From Chondrosia reniformis (lineage: Eukaryota; Porifera; Demospongiae; Chondrillida; Chondrillidae), in assembly GCA_947172415.1 (NCBI GenBank), contig OX359194.1:4960001-5024000 (forward strand): a stretch of DNA of 64,000 nt, read 5' to 3'. The position numbers and the translations under genes are program-made. Positions 1 to 10,800 of this stretch are shown piece by piece. Numbering within the stretch: the first letter of the stretch is position 1; the number at the start of each line of letters is the position of its first letter. The notes beneath the pieces are model-generated. The model made no database searches and was not told the DNA's origin. It saw only the letters and a program-made list of their open reading frames with translations.

Positions 1-724
1 GAAACATCTTAGATACCACGAGTCACTTCTCTTTATTATTGTATTCTACATAAACATTAAGCATGTGTGTGTGGAGGAATATGTGAGTGTGGACCAATTT
101 AGTGTATGTGGACCAGAATGCGACCAGGGGACACTTAATTTAGCCAATATTCCCTGGGTAAAGAGAGATGGGGCCTAGGAATACTGTCAATTTCACTCTT
201 CATAAAATCACTACCTATAAAACACACTGTGTGGACGATTTTTAAGGCCAAGATGTAATTCAGTCATAAGTGCAGCTTAAATGTGGACAAGAAGAATGTA
301 CGTAGAAGGACTTGTAGGAATTATACAGAAAGTGCAAGGGACATTGTTTGCCTCTGTTGCTAAATGGCCTCCGAGTGGATGGATGAGATAATTGTTGGTG
401 TGCAATAGATTGGCAATGATTATACTGGCCAATATGAAGTATGAAATCAACAATAGTTGCTACATACGTACGTACTTAGACCATATATACCACTCATCAT
501 ATATAATGAGTAGTATAGTTAGACTAACAATTGTGGCAATGGAAGATACGTATGTATATCTATATATAAACCTAAAACAGCATGAGTATATATTAGAGTA
601 GGGAAGGTAATAAGCAGGCATGGTTCAGCCAGATATGGGTATAGGCATGGTCCAGTGTGCATGTGGTAATAATGGAGTGTATGAGGGATGATGAAATAAA
701 AATGTAAAGCAAAATGTTTCTCAC
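1..724. other. Anoctamin intron, no recognised exon
   Basis: This should be intron downstream of the last visible anoctamin exon, whose donor is at 724. I see no open frame on the minus strand resembling later anoctamin exons. The stretch is AT-rich with several TACGTA-type palindromes. Confidence 0.5.
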
Positions 725-3232
725 ATCACATTTGACTGGCATCTTAAGCCCAATCCTGTCAGCTCCATCAATAAGTGGTTCCCAAGGACAATGTACCTTG
801 ATAAAGTGGACATCATCATCATAATACTGTGGCCGCTTTGTCACAATCTCCTCCAAGGAAGGTTCAAGCTCTAACCCGTAGACATTTACAAGGTTCTCCA
901 GGAAGACAGCTCTCTTAGATGCTCTTTTCTCTGCACTGCTGGATTTGTGCTTCCTATCATATTTCATATCCTCCAACTTATATACTAGAATGTAATCTAA
1001 AACCACAAGCATATAACATGTATAGCTGTTGTCAATTGCTGCAGTTGTTACAATAATGGAAGCATTTGTGAACAAAGATACATTATTATACATCTGTATC
1101 TATTGCTATTGTGTTTTAAAGTTAGTACATACGTACATACATACACATGCATAAAATAGTGGAGTAATATTTTGCAATTCAGTATTCACCTATTCTTCTC
1201 ACTCCATCCTTGAAGAACAAAGTTTCTTCCTCCATCTGTGCACACAAATATTAATTATACTTTTATGTACATACAATTGATAATTAAAATTCTTATCATA
1301 TACGTACCTACGTAAGGATTTCACTATATAAACATTATAATCATCATCATTGGCTAACAGGATATTACAACATTTTCCTATGCACCTATACCTCCTCAAG
1401 ATTATTCCTATCCCAGAGTGGCTTCAAGGGAAAAATTTCAGGATTCTCCTGTGACTTCTTTTGAGTGGCTATCAGAAAAGTTGATTCCTCCTTCTTGGTA
1501 CTCATTGAATGGTGCTCCTCAGATTGCAACCCATGTCCAGGGTGGACTGTCTCCACTTCAATGACCTCTCTTTCCATAGTTTCTGTATCTTCTTTTTTCA
1601 TTGTCTAGATGGTGAATATTACATTGGAAGTATTAGATAATACGTTGTTCTATAAGAGGAATCTAACACTATCTAAATACAGAAAAGACATTAGGAAAGT
1701 ACTTGAAATGCACTAATGCACTAATAGGACTAACTCAGACAGAACATACCTCTGCAAAATATTGTTAGATAAACAGAAAACGTTTGACAAATAAGTTTGA
1801 CAAGAAGATCACAAATATAATAACCATAGACACGCTCATTTACTGAAATTCCACAACCATTATAAATCCCACAAAATTCGGAAACTATTTGAAAAAATAG
1901 AATCTCCATGACCATAAAGAACACGTTGTGCCTAAATCTCTTTAAAACATATGTATAGCTGAGAGAAGTATGGTATCCAGCTCTTAACAAAATTGAACTT
2001 GCTACCCAAACTTCTCATAGCTAAATACTGCGAGTTATAAGTTAGTAATTCACCAGCTAACAATCCTGTAACAAGAATACACTCTGTCGCCTACCCTGTT
2101 TAATATTGGTATCAATGAGACTTAGTATCTAAGCTCACACCCATACACTGCTAGCTCCCTCAATATTAGTATAAGTTAAATATAGACTGTCCCATGGCTG
2201 TGGAGGTTGGTGGCTATATACACTTCTACACCATTTTGGCTCTGCCAAGTGTACAATGGGGATGTGTGGTATTTATCTGACTCACTTCTTATATTATTGT
2301 GCCATTGTCAGATCAATTAGTCAATCTAGTAAGTAATCATTATTATTACTAGTAGTAGTAACGCTTGGTTTTATTCTGTAAGCTATATACAGAAGTGCCT
2401 TATATCCACATATTTATACCATAGATCAGTCAGTTAATCTATAGTGTGTAAACTTACTGACTGATTTGTGGTACGTATAAGAAAAATACTGTTAGCGATT
2501 TGTCTATTCAAATATAGGAGAGGATATAAAGTACTTCTGTGTAATACATTTATGTTTCCCCTCTCCCTCACTCCAAATCGAGCCAAGTTGTTTGGGCGGT
2601 GAACCCTTAGTGTGACTTATAAACCCTATTGGTTTTGCTGTTTCAGTTATTGATCACAATTTTATAATTTTATTTATTTCAAACCATTGCATTATTTAGC
2701 AAGCAGATACAAATAATTGTCTAGAGCACAAGCTAACATACATAAAGAATGGACTTGGCAAGACATAATCATGGGAAAGATGAATGGATGATGGTACGTA
2801 AGTTAATTTGTACGTTTACGAGAGTCCCAGTCATTACTCAAGCGGACTAGATTGTAGGAACATCCAACAGCAATTTTTTTAGCTAGATGTAAGATTCTGT
2901 TGTGGCTTCTTTCCTTGACCATAATGGACATATATTAAGCAGAGAGTCAGAGGCAGATGGCTCAAAAAGGCCAAAGTGAGCCAAGTGACATGCGAAACAC
3001 TTTAACTTTTTAATGCACGCACAAAAACACACTTCCTCCTTTTCTCTCCCCGATACACAACACACACGGACATAAATTTTATCATACAGAATAACAATCA
3101 CGTTACAAAGAACTCTTTCTGCTGCAAATGTACCTCTTCAACGCTCACTGATAAAAGCCGAACTACTTCTTCCTCGTCAAGCTCTTTCTCAGAAGGTGTC
3201 TGAGAGGGATGAGTATTCGGATCTCTTTCCAT
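725..3232 (-). CDS. Anoctamin (TMEM16) family protein, N-terminal exons only
   Basis: Anoctamins are calcium-activated chloride channels or lipid scramblases. Four minus-strand exons can be joined: 3134-3232 (start codon at 3232), 1392-1604, 1190-1235 and 725-996. Phases close over 630 nt (210 codons). The join of the last two exons recreates the RRIDYILVYK signature of the anoctamin dimerisation domain. Exon 725-996 also holds HFIKVHCPWEPL and the LKMPVK stretch that follow it in the family. The first two exons are acidic and low complexity, as is usual for anoctamin N termini. The ten membrane helices are missing and must lie to the left of the window. The first two exons are less certain than the last two. 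The paralogue (ANO1-10) cannot be decided from this part. Confidence 0.85.
1605..3133 (-). other. Large anoctamin intron
   Basis: Intron between the first and second anoctamin exons. It is AT-rich. A hydrophobic minus-strand frame at 1730-1990 has no recognisable family and is not supported as a gene. Confidence 0.5.
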
Positions 3233-3584
3233 TCAAAATTCTTCCACAATGGTTTGTAATTTCCAAATAGCCTTAAGAAGTTAAATGGTGCTTAATCGCT
3301 ATTCTTTGAGTTAGCATGCACGAATCAATAATCTTAAGAAGATTACTAACAATTTCTATTGGCTGATACTAAACAAAAAGATAGCTTGTAAGACAGCTAA
3401 ATGGGTTCAGGGTCTCTCAAAAAGAGTGCAGCAATCTACTCAATGCTGAACTACCTCACTCTGAAAAATAGAGCACTCAGCCGCTGTATTTGCGCTATTT
3501 CACTATCACCAGGTTCCAAGCAATTTTTTGGAGATGCGTCCCTTAGTAGCTAGGAATCAGAGTTTACGCCCCATGCAATTTTTG

Positions 3585-3675
3585 GCCCGTTTACGGGGGC
3601 GGCCGTAGTGGGTTGCCCGAAAAACATGGCCGCTCTTATCAATTAACACCTAATAAAAACCAACGAATGAATTTG
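3585..3675. repeat. Dispersed repeat copy (GGCCG..ACATGGCCGC family)
   Basis: A GC-rich block around CCCGAAAAACATGGCCGC followed by CACCTAATAAA. Related blocks occur near 5010-5110, 37560-37640 and 40480-40560. The shared parts are a cggccat/atggccg core and a nearby ttaattggtgtta-like stretch. This looks like ends of one mobile element family; its full length is not resolved. Confidence 0.45.
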
Positions 3676-3720
3676 GAATTGGGTTTATAGCAAAGTGGTT
3701 AACCCAAATCCAAAAATCAC

Positions 3721-3755
3721 AAACAGCTGTTTTGCACTCATCAGTATGGGTACAC
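3721..3755 (-). other. Decayed hammerhead ribozyme relic
   Basis: The minus strand reads CTGATGAG, then TGC, then AAAAC-AGCT-GTT. This matches the intact motifs at 27685-27797 except that most of stem II is missing and the cleavage triplet is GTT. The flanks (a run of A then ATCA, and TGGGTACACATC) also resemble the flanks of the intact copy. Probably a dead copy of the same element. Confidence 0.5.
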
Positions 3756-5299
3756 ATCAATGCTAGGGAGTTTTGATTATGCCTTCATTTATTAATCCAC
3801 CGTTTAACTTGTGGTTTCATAATGAGTGAAGGTGAAGGCTGCAGTCTAAGACTAAGCACTCACAATGAACTAAGGGAGTTAATTGCACTGCAGCTGAGCT
3901 GTGCAAAGGCTATGATAATATGCAAATAATCACTAGAAATGTGTCTGTTAATTCATAGCATTAATTATATATATAAAATATGTAACTCCTTTTTCATCTG
4001 ATTGTATATTTAATTAATGGAACATCATATTTAAGAAGGCCATATATTGGATCACATTTAGCATGCATCACAGACATCCTTTCATGTATACACAAAGTAA
4101 AATGTTAAGGTGTAATAGCTATATTCAACAGTGTCATTTCGTACATAAATGTATTTTAATTACTGGACTCCCGCAATATATATTCTCTTGATTCAATCAT
4201 CAGAGCAATTAAAGTTATATACAGGAGGCATTTTTCACTAGAGATCAAGAATTCATTTACAAATAGGTTTCTAAAGATTTTATAGAAAATAGGCTCAATT
4301 GGAGGCTGCATGGATAATATAAGTGCCTACAAAGGTATAGAGGCTGTATGTGCATGGCTCATGAAGTAAGACTTAGTGAAAGTGCTATATTGCATTGTCT
4401 AATGTACACGTTTTTCTATATAATATATATTCTTTTTTGTCCCAATTTGCTTTAACATTTATCATGAAACTCACAAACGATAAAAAACAGAAGAAAAAAA
4501 AAATTAATAAATAATAATTTTAAAATCCTTGGCCATTTATAGCTACATATATATTCAAACAGTATTTGCCATCAAATGAACATAAAAGTCCTTTAGCTGA
4601 ACTCTTTTATTATATATAAATTAAATAGAGACCTAGACAACTATGTAGATATATACATGTATACATACAGTACATACTTACTGAGCATTAATATATTAGA
4701 GGACTTACGTACTATTAGCAACTTCTTAATGTTTCAACCCTACGAATATAGCTTAGTTTTGTCAGAAATCTGCATATATAGTGCTATGCCAACTTCCCTT
4801 TTTAGTGTACATGTTGTAATGTGTTTATTCTGTTTATAGACTTATAATGTGTGTATACATACAAGTGGTACAAAACTTGTTCTCATTAAATCACCTTTAA
4901 TATAATTCATTTAGCCATATATGTGCATTGTTGCATAATAAGAAAACCTTATTTTCTCATTCAACTGCACTAAACTATAAAGCTCGAAGTTTATTTGTAT
5001 TATAGCTAAATGGCCGAAAAACATGGCCGCCTTATTCTATATTTGTATTTTCAATGATCACCTAGCAACTCAACGACGAAGCAATAATGCCTTGTTAATT
5101 AAGCGTTATTTTTAGCAGAATGTTTAGCACCTTATCACCTATGTATTTGAAAAATCACTCGGGGATACAATCAAACATCACACGTATAACTTTCGGGAGA
5201 AAGGGAATGCAGAGGAATAGGGAATAGCTGAAGTTTCTTCATCATTCTTACTTAGTTGTCAAGTCTGTAGTGCTCCTTGTAACAGAATAAAAAATTTGA

Positions 5300-7048
5300 A
5301 TGTCCATCGTATCCTGGTCAACATTTAACGACATAAATCCCGAAGAGAAAATGACTGGAGATTTGTCGTTGGAAGTAGAATCGCTGGAAGGTGCAGCAGT
5401 GGCATCTCCTGATCCATGCAATACGCCAGAGACAGGATCTCAATTGTGTTCGCTCATCGGAAAGCTCTTACTCTACCTAATTGGGTCATTTTTCGTATGT
5501 TTTTCATGTCTCCCTTGTATGCTTGTGTGTCTACCTGGCTGGTTGTTTCTGTGTTTCTACGGTTGCTGTAAGAGAAAGAAGCGAAAAGGGAAAGCGGCTC
5601 CCCTGCTGCCAAATAAATTCATTTTGTATATCGAATTTCAACGTAAGATTCACCAGGAGATGGTATTGAAAAAGTTTAGATCAGTGAATTCAAAGATCAC
5701 AAACTATGTAAAGAATTGTCAGTGCAGTGTTAGCATGAAAGAAAAAGTTCGATTTACCAATAAAATAGCTCCTCGAAAATGGATGGACTTAAGAACTGTT
5801 TCCCATCTTAAAGGGCTAAAAGTGTATAAAAATGCAATTGTCGGTGATCAAGATCTTTACAACATTGCCTCCAACATGATTACACTGTCGGATCATAGTC
5901 AGATATTTGAGGTAGTTCATTGCCCTTGGTATCTGCAAAGTTCATGTCTTATGGTACTATTTAACACCGAACTTCAGAAAGATACTTTAAAAGAAGTTTT
6001 GGACTTGTTATCACATCAAGCCTGCAACATTAATGGAGGACTTTTTGATGCTGATTTTAGAGAATTGCAGAGTGTGGCCCCAGATACCAGTGATATTCCT
6101 CACTATAACACCCTGTCTCCTTTTGTAAAATCAGCATTTGATTCTGATCAAGCGACTGTCATATGTGAGCCTTTTGAATCTAATCTGGAGACTTTTGAAG
6201 GAGGCCAATCCCAAGCCCATCATTTGAGTGCTACATGTGAACCACCCAAGCCAGAAGCTGAGATTGTTAAAGTTGATCCATCCCCATCTGATGAGGTGAC
6301 TGTAACATGTGGTCATTGCATAGCCAGAATGATTTTACCATCTCTAACCATAAGTCTCGGTCGTTCAACAAAGGATCATAATGAGTTAGTTGCTAGGAAG
6401 CAGGTAGGAAGATCTCAGTGTGCCTGGTACATGGACATACCCGTGCCTCTTCTCAAAACAGCAGCAGACCTGGCTGGAGTTGCACCAGAAGACATTCTGT
6501 TGGGCGCTCTTTGCTCAGCTCTTATAGAAACTGCAGGAGCCTCAAATAACTACAAGGAAGTGAAGCTATTGTTGCGACACTCTGGATTAGCCTACCATGT
6601 TCCCTTTATAGCAATGAGAAGAAAACAAAAGGCTACCAGAACATTTCTAAAAGCAATCAGTGAGCAAAGAAGTAGCAGATTTGCTCATTACAAAGTTTTA
6701 TCACTAAGGAAACTGTACATCTTTTTACGATTTATTCTTCCTTCAAAATGGCTCAACAAGTTAGTCCTTCACTATCAGAACAAGGTTACATCTTTGGTCA
6801 CATTCATTGATTATTCAAAACAGTTCAGTTTTGGATCTGATGCACCAGTGGAGTCCATTGCTGTTATCCCATGTCAACCAGGAAATATTCCTGTTGCAGT
6901 GACATTTGTCAAGTATATGGACATGTACACAATGACAGTAATAAGTGACATTGGTTCATTAAACTGGCCCAATGAGTTGATATTAGACACCGTAAGAAAA
7001 GTTAAGGACATTTGTGATGAACTAGTCGATACAGAATTTATTGTTTGA
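5300..7048 (+). CDS. WS/DGAT-like acyltransferase family protein, intronless
   Basis: A 582-residue single-exon frame starting at an ATG. Residues about 48-92 form a Cys-rich hydrophobic segment (LIGKLLLYLIGSFFVCF and following), then a basic stretch KRKKRKGK, suggesting a membrane anchor. The C-terminal third resembles the wax ester synthase/diacylglycerol acyltransferase fold: PLLKTAADLAGVAPEDILLG matches the ..tvNDVllaa.. segment, and VTSLVTFIDYSKQFSF to ISDIG matches the C-terminal sheet. The HHxxxDG catalytic motif expected after VVHCPWYLQSS is not present, so it may be a non-catalytic relative. Family assignment rests on pattern memory and is moderate. The gene stops 171 bp before the TBC1D15 start codon on the same strand. 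Absence of introns is unusual here and could mean an old retrocopy. Confidence 0.6.
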   Translation: MSIVSWSTFNDINPEEKMTGDLSLEVESLEGAAVASPDPCNTPETGSQLCSLIGKLLLYLIGSFFVCFSCLPCMLVCLPGWLFLCFYGCCKRKKRKGKAAPLLPNKFILYIEFQRKIHQEMVLKKFRSVNSKITNYVKNCQCSVSMKEKVRFTNKIAPRKWMDLRTVSHLKGLKVYKNAIVGDQDLYNIASNMITLSDHSQIFEVVHCPWYLQSSCLMVLFNTELQKDTLKEVLDLLSHQACNINGGLFDADFRELQSVAPDTSDIPHYNTLSPFVKSAFDSDQATVICEPFESNLETFEGGQSQAHHLSATCEPPKPEAEIVKVDPSPSDEVTVTCGHCIARMILPSLTISLGRSTKDHNELVARKQVGRSQCAWYMDIPVPLLKTAADLAGVAPEDILLGALCSALIETAGASNNYKEVKLLLRHSGLAYHVPFIAMRRKQKATRTFLKAISEQRSSRFAHYKVLSLRKLYIFLRFILPSKWLNKLVLHYQNKVTSLVTFIDYSKQFSFGSDAPVESIAVIPCQPGNIPVAVTFVKYMDMYTMTVISDIGSLNWPNELILDTVRKVKDICDELVDTEFIV

Positions 7049-7219
7049 TTAACTGTATTCACTCAATATTTGATTTTGTTCTATTTTAGTCCATGACGTT
7101 TGGCTATGATTTGGTCACATGACAAACATTTTGATAAATGGACGACCTTGATAAGTCAGCGATAAGGTGACGATTTGATCATTTAATAGACTCGCGATCG
7201 CGGAAGGAACTTTCTTGCC

Positions 7220-7856
7220 ATGGCGAAGACTCAGTTTGATCCAAAGAATGTAAGTACGCCCTCTTATTTGCTTGCCTTAGTTTTGAGTTTTACATACACT
7301 TTGGAGCTATTAAAATGTGTTTATGAGAGTGTACTTAAGCTCTAGAAAAAAAATCGCAACCTTCGTAGATCGCAGATCTTTGGAAAGCCCTTCTATAGTA
7401 GCGATAACTATTTGACTATTTGAGGTTGATTTTTCGGTGTGAACATTGTTATTACTTTATATTGCCTGTTAGAAGTGCGAGACCTGTATCTGCTCTCTTA
7501 CTATTAACTGTTCCTTAGGTGTATCACACAGTACCTCATGTTTTCTACTATATACCGTCAGAAGAGAGTGCTACAGGATTCGAAATACCTATTGACGGAG
7601 AGCTAAGAATTGTGAAAGAGGTTAGTATACCTGTTACAAAGTACATATGTGTGACATATGTGTACATTTAATGAGTAACTTACTATAATCTCATTTTCAG
7701 TTCGCTCCAAGCATTTGAACCTAATTCCATAATTGGTTGCTGATTTCCATCTTTGTTTGGGCTGAGTGTACACACGTTAGCTCTTTGTGATCACACTTGG
7801 TTGATTAAATAAAATAAAATAAGGTACTGTACATCTATTGCAGAATAGATACGGAC

Positions 7857-7888
<32 letters not shown>

Positions 7889-10800
7889 ATTTTGATTTAT
7901 AACAGGAATTGCCCCTTCAGCATTGCTGGTCTTTCAGGGGGTCCTGCATAGGTGTAGACACACCATTACATACATGAAAATAACAATTGTTGATGAAAAT
8001 AAAGTTGAAAAAAGTCGGGTCTGATATTTCAATTTGTACAGTGATCACATGATAAGAGGCTACATAGCTATAAATGATAAAATGAATATTTATTATGAAT
8101 AAACATTAATAGTCAACATTTCTAAGCTTTCTCAGGGTAACTCAATCATGCATGAGATGACTTAATTGAAGTGGTTAGATCTTGTATGTATGTATTTTTA
8201 AATATGTTTGATAAAGTAGTGAGAACAAGAATGACGATACCACTTATGTATGCCTGTAGTAAGGATATGAACCTAGCTGCTTTAGGCTCCTGTTTTTGTA
8301 GTGATTGGTAACACACAATCAAGTGAATCAGGAACACCTTTAGAATAAATCTTGTAATATCCCTAGAGTTGTTTAAAAGACAAAATAAGAGAGTCTGCTT
8401 TCCTGAAAGCCTATGGGTGAAATCATTTCAGTTGTTGGACCCATGTAGCTTCCCATGCAGCAATTAATGTACCGCACATAACTACTAAACATATTGTACA
8501 TGTTGTATGTTTCCACAACTATTGTCCTCCTCAGTATGTATGTGTAGTTTTACAGTAAAGCTTGTCCACATGGCCTTCTGTTTCATTCGCCCTGTTTAAA
8601 GTTATAGTATTATATTTGTATACAGTATATCCTGGGTAGACCCATTGGCCATAAGGCTAAATTTCATGAGAACCTAGCATTATACAGAAAATAACATAGA
8701 AAAGTATAAAATACAGTTGAACCTCTCCATAACGAACCCCCTCAGTACCTAAGAAAAAGTTCACTATGTATATGCATTTGGCCGCCATTTCTAAACAGTA
8801 AATGTTCATTATAACTTGTCTTTACGATCGTTAAAAAGGGGTACATTTATACGGAACACAGTGGGTTCTTTGGCTTAAGTGCAGAGGGATTGTTAGAGTC
8901 CACGTTCGTTATAAAGAGGTTCAACTGTACTTAGTAAAAGATAAAAAATATCCAACCTGCTTACCTTTCAGACAGCCCCCTCACTTGGTTACTTACATAC
9001 CTTTAATTACTTTGTTCCCTTCCTGACCTGCAGAAGGATGGTGCCTATGTGAACTGGCTTCCATCAGAACTCACACTGAATGATATGATGAATTTGTATA
9101 CAAGTGATGGAGGTGATATGTGGACCATCATTGAGGATGTCCCTGGTAAGGCTGGAGAATGTTTCATTTTATGTGTATGTATGCATACTTATATCAGATA
9201 ATAATACATAATGTATATTAATGTAGTTAGTTCAAAAATTTATTCAATGCCATCATGACTTCTAGAGTCACTAATTGTAATTAGTTAGGGCTAGCTACAG
9301 TATTAACAAAATGTTTTTTGAAGTCTGAAAACCTAGAGGTCAAACAGGTTACACCATTCCTTCTAGTAGTGAATGTTAAAGTCCTTACAATCACTTTCAT
9401 CTAATGTATTTACTTATAAACCAGCCTCACCAACTTGGCAAGTATTCTAATTTTACAGTTTGTATATATTTACATATTTATGCATGTACAAACAAAATTA
9501 TCTCTTTTGCTTAAGCTTAAACTTCAATGTATTCTTCCTCATTTTTCTTTGTGTCGTAGATGTTAAGATAGATGTTTCTGATATGACTCTACCGGAACTC
9601 TTAGAGGATGAATCCAAAGTGTTTGAAGAAACAAAGAAAGAACTCTTGGCCGAAGCTGTTGAGCAATCCTCAGAGTGTATGGTTAAAACAGACTCCTCTA
9701 AGAAGACCAAACCTGCAAGACCACCACTTCCAGTGTGCAAGGAGGTCTCTTCAGAGCCAAAAACCAAATTTAAATCTGTACGTCTTCAATCATCCAGCCA
9801 TTCCTCTACCCTCACATTCAGCCGTATTCTGTGTTCCCATGCATATGATATGTACGTACGTATGTACCTCTTTGCAGGAGGTATCCAAAGAGGAATCAAA
9901 GAGCCCCCTTACTGCACAACCTCCTTCTCCTGTAAAACAATCTACCAAAGGAAGCAAAAAATCCTCACCAGACCCACAGGATCCTAAGAAAGAGGTACGT
10001 ATATACCTGTTCATAACATCCATTCAATGTATGTTAGAGTTTAATGATGATGACTTGTATTTTTTTGAAAAATATTGTTGGTGCCACCAACCAACTTGGT
10101 GGTAATACGTACAAATCTAATTTACGTAGTATGATGATAAAAGCTTTAGGTTCGTATGTATGTATGTCTGTAGATGTCTTTTAGTGTTAGTATATGTGTG
10201 TCCTTCTTTTATAGCCAAAAAAGGTAATCTGTGGTACTTCTCCAATGGGACATCCCATTCACTTTCCTATTGCGAAACTGAGATCTTTGAGAGAACAAAA
10301 ATTTAGCAACAAAGCAAGCATTGCTATGGTCTTCTATTTGAGTTCTGACATCTCTCTTCCTCCTCTACACTTTCACGATGGGGGAGCAACAGTATTTACA
10401 TCACAGCTAAGAAGATTTTGTAACCTGGTCAGGTAAGTGTTATAGTCATATGATTATAGGTTTTTGCCAGTGTACAATGCCAGGTCTGGCTACATACGTA
10501 CATACGTATGTGGTACATTTAATGATATTCACACCATTGAGCATGTGCTAAGGTAAAATATTGCATCATCATAGACCTGGATATGTTTATACTGTACGCA
10601 TACGAGCTATAGTATTATTATAATATACGTACTTCCAAGCTATGATATCGTTATACTGGATTTGGAATTCAAAGGCATTCATTTGATAGAGTGATGAATA
10701 AAAGACAGTTTTATGCACAGCAAATACGAACCACTGCAAGACAAGTAATTCAAGTTTACAAACTCAAAATTAAAACGAATGATAGAAAAGCTTCTTTAAC

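Larger units (their letters stand above)
3233..5299. other. Intergenic region with repeat relics
   Basis: Gap between the divergent anoctamin and acyltransferase-like genes. It holds two copies of a dispersed repeat marked by GGCCGAAAAACATGGCCGC or close variants (about 3590-3670 and 5010-5110) and a hammerhead-like relic near 3721-3755. The rest is AT-rich with no supported coding sequence. The last 100-200 bp before 5300 presumably contain the promoter and 5' UTR of the plus-strand gene, but no core element is clear. Confidence 0.5.

Noticed and set aside
1730-1990. Hydrophobic 86-residue minus-strand frame in an anoctamin intron
   Set aside because: No recognised family, no splice partners with matching phase, and it lies between exons of a well-supported gene. 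Composition is typical of AT-rich DNA, which readily encodes hydrophobic residues.
9498-10105. Overlapping alternative frames on both strands
   Set aside because: These overlap TBC1D15 exons 4 and 5, whose frame and splice sites are well supported. The alternatives show no domain.
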